64,000 bases of DNA from Sediminibacillus halophilus. Lineage in GTDB: Bacteria; Bacillota; Bacilli; Bacillales; Amphibacillaceae. This document shows positions 8,797-16,707 of this stretch, in pieces. The number at the start of each line of letters is the position of its first letter. The first letter of the stretch is position 1. The position numbers and the translations under genes are program-made. The notes beneath the pieces were generated by a model. The model was not told the DNA's origin. It ran no database searches and worked only from the letters and a program-made list of their open reading frames with translations. The stretch lies in assembly GCF_900103695.1 (NCBI RefSeq), contig NZ_FNHF01000003.1, positions 248,001 to 312,000 on the forward strand, in the 5' to 3' direction.

Positions 8797-9996
8797 ATGG
8801 CAGAAATCAGAAAAGGAACGCAGGCAATCTGGGCAGGGGAGAAGGAATCGTTAGCCTTTGGTGCAACGCAAGTGCCTGTTGTGCATAGTGTATCGTTTGG
8901 TTACGATGATATGGATGAATGGTACGAGGTGGCAGTTGGCAATAAGGCGGGGCATATTTATGGGAGGAATACGAATCCGACCGTTCAGGCCTTTGAGGAA
9001 AAAATACGGTGTTTGGAAAATGCTGAGGCTGCCACTAGTTTTTCTACCGGCATGGCAGCGATCAGTAACACGTTGGGAACCTTTCTCAGCCCTGGTGACA
9101 GAGTCGTCTCTATCAAAGATACCTATGGCGGCACCAATAAAATTTTTACCGAATTCCTTCCCCGCCAGCAAGTAGAGATAACCCTTTGTGAAACGGGGGA
9201 CCATGAAGCCATTGAAAAGGAATTAGCGAATGGCTGCAAGGTGCTTTACTTGGAAACGCCGACCAATCCGACGGTGAAAATAACCGATATTGAAAGAATG
9301 GCAGTGGCGGGAAAGCGTGTCGGAGCGCTGGTCATCGTCGATAATACGTTTGCCACGCCGATCAACCAACAGCCGCTGGCGCTTGGTGCTGATTTGGTCA
9401 TCCACAGTGCGACAAAATTTCTTGGTGGTCATGCCGATGCACTCGGCGGTGCACTTTGCGGCAGCAAAAAACTTGTCGAGCAAGTGTACCACTATCGGGA
9501 AATCAACGGAGCAACGCTCGACCCGATGGCAGCCTATCTGTTGCTTCGCGGGATGAAAACGTTAAAATTACGTGTCGACCGGCAGTGTGAAAATGCCATG
9601 GCTGTCGCTAGGTATCTGCAAACAAAGGATATCGTCGAGTCTGTTTATTATCCTGGTCTCGATGATCATCCAGGACACGAGGTTGCATCACGGCAAATGG
9701 AGCGATATGGAGGAATGCTTAGTTTCTCCGTAAAGGGCGGCGTGGAAACCGTACGGCACTTGCTGCCAAAATTAAAATATGCCAATCGGGCGGCCAATCT
9801 GGGCTCGGTGGAAACGATTGTAGGTCCTTCCCGGACGACGAGTCATGTCGAGTGCACCCCGGAAGAACGAGCAGCCATGGGAATACCGGAAGGATTGATC
9901 CGTTATTCTGCCGGAATTGAGGATATAGAAGATTTACTCGAAGACTTAGAGCAAGCTTTCCGTTCTTTACCCGAAGAGGTATTGGTGAAAAGTTGA
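8797..9996 (+). CDS. PLP enzyme of the cystathionine gamma-synthase/lyase family
   Basis: Predicted 399 residues. The ATG at 8797 is preferred over a GTG one codon earlier because of its distance from AAAGGAGGAG. The fold-type I Cys/Met-metabolism family is clear: YGRNTNPTV near residue 50, the FSTGMAAI loop, VDNTFATP, and the PLP lysine in HSATKFLGGHADALGG near 206. Members catalyse gamma- or beta-elimination or replacement on amino acids with a gamma leaving group. It lies 29 bp after the ectoine hydrolase and overlaps or abuts the M20 gene, so it probably belongs to the same pathway and not to methionine synthesis. A role on a diaminobutyrate-like intermediate is a hypothesis; a cystathionine or methionine lyase is the conservative alternative. 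Confidence 0.88.
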   Translation: MAEIRKGTQAIWAGEKESLAFGATQVPVVHSVSFGYDDMDEWYEVAVGNKAGHIYGRNTNPTVQAFEEKIRCLENAEAATSFSTGMAAISNTLGTFLSPGDRVVSIKDTYGGTNKIFTEFLPRQQVEITLCETGDHEAIEKELANGCKVLYLETPTNPTVKITDIERMAVAGKRVGALVIVDNTFATPINQQPLALGADLVIHSATKFLGGHADALGGALCGSKKLVEQVYHYREINGATLDPMAAYLLLRGMKTLKLRVDRQCENAMAVARYLQTKDIVESVYYPGLDDHPGHEVASRQMERYGGMLSFSVKGGVETVRHLLPKLKYANRAANLGSVETIVGPSRTTSHVECTPEERAAMGIPEGLIRYSAGIEDIEDLLEDLEQAFRSLPEEVLVKS

Positions 9997-10013
9997 GGGA
10001 GAGGTGGGCAGGT

Positions 10014-11222
10014 TTGCTTGATTATGAGAAGAAACTTAAAGAACGAGCGGAGGCCATAAAGCAGGATCTCATTGACTGGCGGCGTTACCTTCACCAATTT
10101 CCTGAACTCAGCTTCCAGGAAGAAAAGACGAGTGCATTTGTGGCTGCTTGTCTGGAAAAACTGCAAGGAATCGAGATTCAAAGGGGAATTGCCGGTCACG
10201 GGATTGTAGCCGTATTGAAGAATGACGACGGTCCGGTCATCGCTTTACGTGCTGACATGGACGCTTTACCGATTCAGGAAACAACCGGACTTTCCTTCGC
10301 TTCGACTCATGATGGTGTGATGCATGCGTGCGGCCATGACGCCCATACGGCGACTTTATTGGGCGCTGCCCAACTGCTGGCTGAGGATTTTCAAGCCGGT
10401 TCACTGCCCCGGGGGACGATAAAATTTTTATTCCAGCCTGCAGAAGAAGATACCGATGTTCATGGCCTGACCGGGGCTCCATATTTTTTGGAAGCTGGTG
10501 TATTGGATGATGTGGAGGCTGCTCTTGCTTTGCATATGTGTCCTTGGCGACAAACAGGAGACTTGCAGGTAAATACCGGACCGAGCATGGCCAGTATCGA
10601 TAACTTTGAACTGACGATAAAAGGAGAGGGCGGCCATGCCGGCTACCCTCACCAGACAATCGACCCGGTATGGATTGCTGCTCACACTTTGCAAGGGTTA
10701 TACGGTTTGGTTAGCAGAAAGATAGATCCGCTGGGCGTTGCTGCGTTAAGTGTTGGGAGTATCCATGGGGGTGCTGCTTTTAATGTCATTCCCGATCAGG
10801 TGACGATCAAAGGAACAGTAAGAGCCTATACAGATAAGGTAAGACGCCAGCTAATCGAGGAGCTGGAAGCTGTAGCTGCCAGTGCGCGGCTATTTGGGGG
10901 CAGCCATCAGCTTCATATCGAAAAGGGAGAGCCTGCTTTGTGTAATGATGGGAAGCTGGTGGAATTATGGAAGGATACTGCTCGAACCCTTTTCCCTGAT
11001 CAAAAAATTCATGAGGCTCCTTATGGAATGGGAGGGGAAGATTTCAGTCACATTGCGAGAAAGCTGCCTAGTGCCATGGCGTTCTTGGGGTGTGGATGGA
11101 AGGACAAGGAAAACCCCCCGCTTCACAGCCCTTGCTTCACCTTGAATGAAGAGGTGCTCCCATATGGTGTCGCATTATTCACCGCGGCAGCCCACAGGCT
11201 CTTACAACGGCAAGAAAGGTGA
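10014..11222 (+). CDS. M20 amidohydrolase (N-acyl amino acid deacylase type)
   Basis: Predicted 402 residues. I prefer the TTG at 10014, which has GGGAGAGGTGG before it; an alternative TTG at 9993 would overlap the previous stop. The M20D/amidohydrolase signature is complete: metal ligands in HACGHDAHTA near 101, FQPAEED near 139, dimerisation-domain GEGGHAGYPHQT and GGEDFSH near the C-terminus. The family removes acyl groups from amino acids (hippurate, IAA-amino acids, N-acetyl-cysteine, N-acetyl-diaminopimelate). As the last gene of the ectoine-hydrolase run it could deacetylate N-acetyl-2,4-diaminobutyrate in place of DoeB, which belongs to another family. That substrate is inferred from context. 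Confidence 0.88.
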   Translation: MLDYEKKLKERAEAIKQDLIDWRRYLHQFPELSFQEEKTSAFVAACLEKLQGIEIQRGIAGHGIVAVLKNDDGPVIALRADMDALPIQETTGLSFASTHDGVMHACGHDAHTATLLGAAQLLAEDFQAGSLPRGTIKFLFQPAEEDTDVHGLTGAPYFLEAGVLDDVEAALALHMCPWRQTGDLQVNTGPSMASIDNFELTIKGEGGHAGYPHQTIDPVWIAAHTLQGLYGLVSRKIDPLGVAALSVGSIHGGAAFNVIPDQVTIKGTVRAYTDKVRRQLIEELEAVAASARLFGGSHQLHIEKGEPALCNDGKLVELWKDTARTLFPDQKIHEAPYGMGGEDFSHIARKLPSAMAFLGCGWKDKENPPLHSPCFTLNEEVLPYGVALFTAAAHRLLQRQER

Positions 11223-11223
11223 A

Positions 11224-11249
11224 GATAGGGACATCCTATCATTTTATTT
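11224..11249 (+). terminator. Probable terminator of the catabolic run
   Basis: GATAGG-GACAT-CCTATC hairpin right after the M20 stop, followed by an A/T-rich tail. The stem is short, so strength is uncertain. Confidence 0.5.
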
Positions 11250-11269
11250 GTAAAAACACTTATCCTCGC

Positions 11270-11371
11270 TACGGAAATACACTACGCTTATCGGGTGGCT
11301 GGTGAGCCTCCACGAGCTTTCGCTCTATAGGGTCTTATCGATATCCTCCTTCCCGCAGAAGGTCTGTGTCC
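11270..11371. repeat. Dispersed palindromic repeat, copy A (subtype I, degenerate)
   Basis: This resembles the copy at 63121 in the same orientation: GGCTGGTGAGC, CGAGCT, CGCTCT and the final GCGG/GTCT block are in the same order. It has many substitutions, so it is an old copy. It fills the gap between the M20 gene and the minus-strand small genes. Confidence 0.65.
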
Positions 11372-11465
11372 TGTTTTCAGCTAATTGTAAGCCAATACTT
11401 GTGGTTCACAGGAGAGCAAAATACTGCTGCCTGCGGTTTATGATTTCCAAGTTATTTCACAGAAG

Positions 11466-11499
11466 AAAAACCGGACGATTTCGAATCATCGTTCGGCTT
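11466..11499 (-). terminator. Terminator of the two small minus-strand genes (CCGA family)
   Basis: On the minus strand CCGAACGAT pairs with ATCGTCCGG around GATTCGAA and ends in TTTTT. It is one of five terminators in the window sharing this core. Confidence 0.8.
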
Positions 11500-11543
11500 T
11501 TCTGTTTTAGTCACAGTGGTTTTCTCACAGCCATTTTCAACAG

Positions 11544-11681
11544 TTAGCTGTTTTGGACTCTACGCAATAATTCATGTGCTTTATCTCCGGCAAGTGCAGC
11601 CAGGTTCTCCCATGTTTCATCTCTTTTCAAATCAAGCTCGACGATTTTTTTTGCCAAGTCCACTGCCTCCTGATTAATCAT
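11544..11681 (-). CDS. 45-residue protein translationally coupled to the Fbp-like gene
   Basis: Minus-strand ATG at 11681 to TAA at 11544, with AAAAGGAGT at a good distance. The start overlaps the end of the upstream 71-residue gene (ATGATTAA), so the two are probably co-translated. The product is acidic and helical (MINQEAVDLAKKIV...LLRRVQNS), with no signal peptide or Cys. I do not recognise the family. The tight overlap with an Fbp-type protein suggests a partner or co-regulator. It is too short for usual gene-calling cut-offs. Confidence 0.7.
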   Translation of the reverse strand: MINQEAVDLAKKIVELDLKRDETWENLAALAGDKAHELLRRVQNS

Positions 11682-11889
11682 GGGCCGATACTCCTTTTCG
11701 TATGGTATGTTTATTTGAGGCTCTTCGGATTATTTGGGAAACAACTGCAACGTCCGCATACTCATCCGCCAGTTCACTGATTGTTTTTTGATAGATCTCC
11801 CGGTCGTCGATACTGATGACCCCTTCAACTACCAACTGATGGATCACTGCCTGCTTCTGCTTGTCGACTGCTTCTCTCAAAAAAGCCAT
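11674..11889 (-). CDS. Small Fbp-type (Fur-regulated basic protein-like) protein
   Basis: A 71-residue protein with an AAGGAG site 8 bases before its ATG at 11889. The first 45 residues (LREAVDKQKQAVIHQL, then REIYQKTISELADEY) resemble the FbpA/FbpB domain of Bacillaceae: a basic-to-amphipathic helix pair with the conserved pattern 'ky-y-lt-sEL'. In B. subtilis Fbp proteins act with the sRNA FsrA in iron sparing. I saw no clear Fur box upstream, so iron control is not shown here. A Fur-independent relative is possible. Confidence 0.6.
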   Translation of the reverse strand: MAFLREAVDKQKQAVIHQLVVEGVISIDDREIYQKTISELADEYADVAVVSQIIRRASNKHTIRKGVSAHD

Positions 11890-12106
11890 TCCAGCGCTCC
11901 TTCGTCGTGAATTTATCCCTATTCTAAAAGATGCTTATCGAATTGACAGTAGTTCGGTGAGAAAATCTTACACGGTTTCTGATTTTTGGTATGTTTGTGT
12001 GAGACTTTCCCATTAATGATAAGAAAAGGTACCAAGCCATGCCTCATGATTTTCTGTTATCTCCGTGATAAGATGAGGAGAAATAGGAAATAAGGGAGTC
12101 TTATCA

Positions 12107-13474
12107 TTGAGCAGACAACAAGACTTTACGGAAGGTAACATAGTAAAACAGATGTTGGTGTTTTCGGCACCGATTATTTTCACTAATCTGCTGCAGGTTT
12201 CCTATCAGTTCACGGACAGCCTGTGGGTGGGAAATCTGCTGGGTGGAAATGCACTCGGTGCGGTTGCCGTTTCCAGTACGGTCATCTTTACTATCTTATC
12301 TTTTATTATCGGAATAAATAATGCCACCTTGACGATTCTGTCGCAGCAAAAAGGAAAAGACAATGAAGAGGGAATGAAACGTTATCTCAATGCTTTTGTT
12401 GTAGTGCTGACAGCCATGGCGGTTGTCCTGGGCATAGTTGGTTTCCTTTTCGCAGAGACGATATTGGGTTTGCTCGGAACCCCGGAAGCCATGATAGGAG
12501 AAGCAGTCACATACCTGCGGATAAACGCGCTCGGCATCCTTTTCCTATTGGGTTATAACTTCATTGGTACCGTGCTGCGCGCAGTTGGAGACAGTCGGAC
12601 ACCACTTCGGTTTGTGATGATTGCGGTCGTTCTCAATATCTTTTTAGATCCACTGTTGATCAGCGGGTTTGGATTAGGGGTGGACGGGGCTGCCTATGCA
12701 ACCATTCTGTCCCAGGGTAGCGCTTTTTTATATGGCATTTATTATGTGCTGAAGCATCAACTCGTGCCATTCTCTGTCCCCAAACTGCCAAGACGGGAAG
12801 AGGTACTGTTGATATTGAATCTTGGCGTACCATCCGGTTTGCAAATGTCGGTCATTTCTGCCGGAGTGGCGGCGATCATGAGTGTGGTGACGTCTCATGG
12901 AGAAGCGGTGGTTGCGGGCTTCAGTGCCGCACAGCGGCTGGACAGTGTAATCATGCTTCCTGCCCAGGCATTGGGAACGGCAGTCAACAGCATGGCCGGA
13001 CAAAACATTGGTGTACGTAAGTGGGACCGGGTTAGTAAAATTACGAAATACGGGCTGCTTTACAACCTGGGAATTATGCTTTTATTAGCTCTGTTACTAG
13101 TGCTCTTGGCCGAAGTTGCGATCAAATTATTTATTCAGGAGCCGGAGCCAGTCCAATTTGGCAGTCATTATTTGCGGATTATCGCCTTCTTTTATCCATT
13201 TTTGGGTATCAATTTTATCTTGAATGGAACGGTACGTGCGGCAGGGGCAATGTATCAGGTGCTTATCCTGAATATTATCTCCTTCTGGGTTTTGCGTTAC
13301 CCGCTGACTTATGTATGCTCGCAATTGCTGGGGGAAACCGGAATTGCCGTCGGAATGGGTATCAGCTTTGTTATTAGCAGCTTGTTCGCTTTTCTTTATT
13401 ACCGTTATGGAAAATGGCGAGAGAAAAAACTATTCCAGAATAAGTTGGACAGTAAAAAGGGGGAATCCGAATGA
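12107..13474 (+). CDS. MATE-family efflux transporter
   Basis: Predicted 455 residues from a TTG start with TAAGGGAGT upstream. Twelve membrane helices are visible in two six-helix halves. The N-terminal half contains PIIFTNLLQVSYQFTDSLWVG and NALGAVAVSSTV, typical of the DinF/NorM-like MATE branch (polysaccharide-flippase superfamily). Such proteins export cationic drugs or metabolites using Na+ or H+ gradients. It overlaps the following flavin reductase gene by four bases (ATGA), so the two are translationally coupled. The substrate is not predictable; a B. subtilis YpnP-like role is possible. Confidence 0.9.
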   Translation: MSRQQDFTEGNIVKQMLVFSAPIIFTNLLQVSYQFTDSLWVGNLLGGNALGAVAVSSTVIFTILSFIIGINNATLTILSQQKGKDNEEGMKRYLNAFVVVLTAMAVVLGIVGFLFAETILGLLGTPEAMIGEAVTYLRINALGILFLLGYNFIGTVLRAVGDSRTPLRFVMIAVVLNIFLDPLLISGFGLGVDGAAYATILSQGSAFLYGIYYVLKHQLVPFSVPKLPRREEVLLILNLGVPSGLQMSVISAGVAAIMSVVTSHGEAVVAGFSAAQRLDSVIMLPAQALGTAVNSMAGQNIGVRKWDRVSKITKYGLLYNLGIMLLLALLLVLLAEVAIKLFIQEPEPVQFGSHYLRIIAFFYPFLGINFILNGTVRAAGAMYQVLILNIISFWVLRYPLTYVCSQLLGETGIAVGMGISFVISSLFAFLYYRYGKWREKKLFQNKLDSKKGESE

Positions 13475-14088
13475 AAATTGAGCCATCGCAATTCGCAGAA
13501 CGAGACATGAGTAAACTGATTAAGGGCGCAGTAGTTCCGCGTCCGATTGCCTGGGTGTCAACGATAAATGAAGAAGGTATCCCCAATCTGGCACCTTTCA
13601 GCTTTTTTACCGTCGCTTCCATGGAGCCAATCACCCTTTGTTTTTCTGTCGGTGGATCAGGAAGAGTAAAGGATACGCTGGAAAATGTCCGGGCTACAAA
13701 AGCGTTTGTCGTCAACATTGTCAATGAACAGCTTGCAAATCAAATGTACGAAACAAGCAAAGCTTATCCTCCTGATACGGACGAATTCTTGCAAGCCGGT
13801 CTTACATCAGTTCCGGGCGAGAAGGTAAGCTCCCCCCGCGTAGCGGCTGCTCCTGTCCAAATGGAATGCGAGCTTGACCGTATCATCGATATCGGCAGCA
13901 ATAGTCTCGTACTGGGCAGGCTGGTTTGTTATCATATCCAAGACGAAGTATATATGGAAACGGACAAAGTAGACCCGGAAGCATTACAGGTAATTGGCCG
14001 CATGGCAGGTGATTACACACACATCGATGATTTCTTTGAACTTCCAGGCCAGGAAGGAACCTTTAGTAATTCACACGAAACAAAATGA
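13471..14088 (+). CDS. Flavin reductase-like FMN-binding protein
   Basis: 205 residues starting MKIEPSQFAERDMSKL, with the flavin reductase-like (DIM6/NTAB) split-barrel signature: PRPIAWVSTINEEGIPNLAPFS (shortened here), then FSVGGSGRVKDTLENVRATKAFVVNIV. These proteins bind FMN and reduce or shuttle flavin, often beside an oxygenase. The gene start overlaps the MATE stop (ATGA) and a bidirectional terminator follows, so it is the second gene of a two-gene unit. A link between flavin chemistry and a MATE exporter is seen by coupling, but its meaning is unknown. Confidence 0.9.
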   Translation: MKIEPSQFAERDMSKLIKGAVVPRPIAWVSTINEEGIPNLAPFSFFTVASMEPITLCFSVGGSGRVKDTLENVRATKAFVVNIVNEQLANQMYETSKAYPPDTDEFLQAGLTSVPGEKVSSPRVAAAPVQMECELDRIIDIGSNSLVLGRLVCYHIQDEVYMETDKVDPEALQVIGRMAGDYTHIDDFFELPGQEGTFSNSHETK

Positions 14089-14180
14089 ATAAGTACCGTT
14101 TTGATATATTTTTTTTTACTATTAGACGGGAGAATCAAGAGAAGAAAGACGGAAACCTAAACGAGACAAACAGAAAAAAG

Positions 14181-14213
14181 AATCCCAGGTGGCCTTTACG
14201 GCACCTGGGATTT
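14181..14213. terminator. Bidirectional terminator
   Basis: AATCCCAGGTG and CACCTGGGATT form a strong stem with an A-run before and T-run after. It serves the flavin reductase gene and the convergent Mta-like gene. Confidence 0.9.
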
Positions 14214-14222
14214 TAGTACTCA

Positions 14223-14966
14223 TTATTGGCGGTTGTCGGCAAACACTGCCATGGCATTCCGCATGAACTTTGCCAGGCCGGATCCAAATTGGTCGATGTT
14301 TTTCGTGAATCGCTCATCGTCGACATACATTTGACCAAGCCCTTTGAATGCGTCTAGCGAATAGTTGCCCATTTTGTTCAACAAACGGAACCATTCCCCA
14401 ATAGCAGCCTGTGCTTCATCCGATGCAGGGTCCTGATGGCGTAAACCAGCAAGGCTTCGGTAAATCTTATTCATATCCTCCCCGAGAGCCTGCTGCTCTT
14501 CCTTCGTCATGTTTCCGATCTTTTGGTTCGAGTCATCGACGGCTTTATCTCCCCATCGATCCCGTGCTTCTTGCTCATAAGGGTTTCGGCTGAAATCAAA
14601 CCCGGCAAATTTTTCTTCATTCGTCATTTCAATCTCTCCTTTTGCTGATTGAATCGTCTGTTCGACCAATGCAATCATGTTATCGAGCCTGCGTCTTTTT
14701 TCCAGCAGCATGCTGTACTGCAGTTCCAAGGCTTCCTGGCGATCGAAGGAAGGTGCATGCATCATTTCGCCGATTCGTTTCAATGGAAATCCAAGTTCTT
14801 TGTAAAAGAGAATTTGTTGAAGCTGCTCCAAATCCTCGTCCGAATAGAGTCGGTATCCTCCGGACGATATATCAGCTGGGGTCAGCAATCCGATTTCATC
14901 ATAATGATGGAGTGTGCGCACACTGATTCCGACTAGATCGGCAACTTGTTTTACTGTCATTCCCAC
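14223..14966 (-). CDS. mta: MerR-family regulator with TipAS domain (Mta-like)
   Basis: 247 residues; the GTG at 14966 has GGGAGG about 10 bases upstream (an ATG two codons in is an alternative). Residues 1-70 are the MerR winged helix (VGISVRTLHHYDEIGLL, GGYRLYSDEDLEQL), residues 75-110 the dimer coiled coil, and 130-247 a TipAS antibiotic-recognition domain ending in FTKNIDQFGSGLAKFMRNA. The layout and length match B. subtilis Mta, which activates its own gene and the bmr and blt multidrug pumps. The gene's promoter has the expected MerR geometry. The nearby MATE exporter is a possible target, though no matching site was seen before it. Confidence 0.9.
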   Translation of the reverse strand: MGMTVKQVADLVGISVRTLHHYDEIGLLTPADISSGGYRLYSDEDLEQLQQILFYKELGFPLKRIGEMMHAPSFDRQEALELQYSMLLEKRRRLDNMIALVEQTIQSAKGEIEMTNEEKFAGFDFSRNPYEQEARDRWGDKAVDDSNQKIGNMTKEEQQALGEDMNKIYRSLAGLRHQDPASDEAQAAIGEWFRLLNKMGNYSLDAFKGLGQMYVDDERFTKNIDQFGSGLAKFMRNAMAVFADNRQ

Positions 14967-14991
14967 GGCTGAGAACCTCCCTTCCTTTGTA

Positions 14992-15022
14992 ACGATAAGC
15001 TATCACGTAACGTGAGAGTCAA
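14992..15022 (-). promoter_or_regulatory. MerR-type autoregulated promoter of the Mta-like gene
   Basis: On the minus strand TTGACT and TATCGT are separated by 19 bp, the overlong spacing that MerR activators correct. The spacer holds the dyad TCACG-TTA-CGTGA. This predicts direct autoactivation. Confidence 0.8.
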
Positions 15023-15232
15023 CCGGTTTTTTTATTGTTTTTTAGCTGATTGGCGTTATATAAAATAGCAGCCCTTTAAAGTTGTTCTTTGATCCTCATT
15101 AGTTGCATGTGTCCAGCGTAAGCGTTCTTTCAGCTTTATAATAGTCTGAAACTCGACTTGAAATGGAGGAACCAAGGTTATTTCTTCCTCTGATAAGGAT
15201 TTTGATGGTTAGCAAAACCTAACCTGATGAAC

Positions 15233-15312
15233 AGCGAAGGAAACACATGGAGACTCCAGCGGGAGGAAAGGCCTCGGTGAGACCCCGGAGAGCGAATGTG
15301 TTTCCGTAGCGT
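15233..15312. repeat. Dispersed palindromic repeat, copy B (subtype I, short form)
   Basis: GGAAACACAT at 15239-15248 and its exact complement ATGTGTTTCC at 15295-15304 bound the element. The inside (GAGACTCCAGCGGGAGG...CCTCGGTGAGA) is nearly identical to the inverse of the copy at 63121, but the right-hand arm of about 40 bp is missing. The rest of the 15023-15455 gap holds no gene I can support. Confidence 0.85.
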
Positions 15313-15455
15313 CGAAAGAGTACCCACCTAAAAAGCACGCGAAAACGGTAGTCTATTTTTCGATAGTTCTGATGCAAGGATGAGTGCAGTCCGTTGTCAT
15401 TGTTTTTCGTCAGGGTTTGCTCTTATAATACCAATATAAGCTGATTACGGAGAAG

Positions 15456-16214
15456 ATGGATATGAATGTAAAATCAACACCGCCAAGTATCACGAGTGTC
15501 TGCCTGCTGGCAGGAAAAATCATGCTGCAGAGCGGGGCAGAAACACACCGCGTCGAGGATACCATGCAGCGGATTGCGGCTTCATTCGGAAAGACTGCTT
15601 CTCAAAGCTATGTAACACCTACAGGCATTATTTTTTCCATAGACGGAACGGACCCGACCAATTTTATGCGAATATCTGAACGCTCGACGGACTTGCATAA
15701 GATAGCCATTGTCAACAGTATATCGCGGCAGGTTACAAACGGCGAGCTTTCCATGACGGAAGCCAATGAGCAGTTGAAGCAAACCGATTTGGACAGTTAT
15801 AGCTTTTCGCTCTTCTTTCAAGTTATTGCAGCGGCACTGGTTAGCGGCTGCTTTGCAATCATGTTCGATGGCAGCTGGCTTGATTTCATCCCGGCGATGT
15901 TGGCCGGCGCTGCCGGCTATCTGGCAATGGAAAGGTTCCACGATTGGGTCGAACTTCGATTTTTTGCTGAGTTTTTGGCATCCGTCATTATCGGTCTGTT
16001 GTCCCTTCTGTTTATTCACCTCCAGCTTGGCGCTGAAATGGATAAAATAATTATTGGGGCAGTCATGCCGCTGGTACCAGGTTTATTGATCACCAACGCA
16101 GTCCGCGATTTGATGGCAGGGCATCTCGTTGCCGGCCTATCCAAAGGTGCAGAGGCGCTGCTGACGGCATGTGCCATCGGGGCGGGGATCGCTGTCGGAA
16201 TTTCATTTGTTTGA
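15456..16214 (+). CDS. Threonine/serine exporter-like protein, large subunit (YjjP/ThrE N-half)
   Basis: Predicted 252 residues (ATG at 15456, or 15462, which is better spaced from CGGAG). An N-terminal soluble part (about 1-110, with GAETHRVEDTMQRI) is followed by five membrane segments, the DUF1212/ThrE layout. In Corynebacterium ThrE both halves are one protein exporting threonine and serine; E. coli YjjP-YjjB is the split form, linked to succinate export. The next gene encodes the matching small half 18 bp downstream, so the two form one transporter. The substrate (amino acid or dicarboxylate) is open. Confidence 0.87.
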   Translation: MDMNVKSTPPSITSVCLLAGKIMLQSGAETHRVEDTMQRIAASFGKTASQSYVTPTGIIFSIDGTDPTNFMRISERSTDLHKIAIVNSISRQVTNGELSMTEANEQLKQTDLDSYSFSLFFQVIAAALVSGCFAIMFDGSWLDFIPAMLAGAAGYLAMERFHDWVELRFFAEFLASVIIGLLSLLFIHLQLGAEMDKIIIGAVMPLVPGLLITNAVRDLMAGHLVAGLSKGAEALLTACAIGAGIAVGISFV

Positions 16215-16232
16215 TAGAAAGGTTTGGATGGT

Positions 16233-16673
16233 ATGGGAGAACAGCTGATCACCAGCTTTATAGCAGCCGCCGGCTTTGGCGTGCTTTTCAATGCGCCGCG
16301 CAATGCATTGATTCAATGCGGATTGGTCGGGATGCTGGGCTGGGTGTTGTATTATGGATTGGCAGCCGAGGGAACCGATGCAGTGCCGGCAACGCTCGCG
16401 GGTGCATTTTTAGTCGGGGGGTTAAGCCAAGTATGTGCAAAATACTATAAAACACCTGTAATCATCTTCAATGTTTCCGGTATCATCCCTTTGGTACCTG
16501 GCGGGCTGGCTTATGACGCCATGCGCAATTTTGTGGAGAATGATTATAATGCTGCGGTCCAGCTGGCTGCAAAAGCAGGATTGATTTCAGGAGCGATTGC
16601 CATTGGTCTCGTGTTTTCTGAAGTAATCAATCAGGTGATTAAGAAAGCGGGTCGGAAACGGATCGTAAAGTAA
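16233..16673 (+). CDS. ThrE-like exporter, small subunit (YjjB/DUF3815)
   Basis: Predicted 146 residues; an alternative TTG start at 16224 adds three residues and sits closer to AGAAAGG. Four to five membrane segments and the motifs FNAPRNAL near 20 and NVSGIIPLVPGGLAYDAMRN near 85 are typical of the YjjB/ThrE C-terminal half. It must act with the preceding larger subunit in the membrane. The two genes are separated only by a few bases and share direction, and a new unit begins with the GH1 gene after it. Confidence 0.87.
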   Translation: MGEQLITSFIAAAGFGVLFNAPRNALIQCGLVGMLGWVLYYGLAAEGTDAVPATLAGAFLVGGLSQVCAKYYKTPVIIFNVSGIIPLVPGGLAYDAMRNFVENDYNAAVQLAAKAGLISGAIAIGLVFSEVINQVIKKAGRKRIVK

Positions 16674-16707
16674 AAGGAAGATATAATTCCACAGAGGAGG
16701 AAATGAA

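Noticed and set aside
11900-11960. Fur box upstream of the Fbp-like gene
   Set aside because: I looked for the GATAATGATTATCATTATC pattern and found no convincing match.
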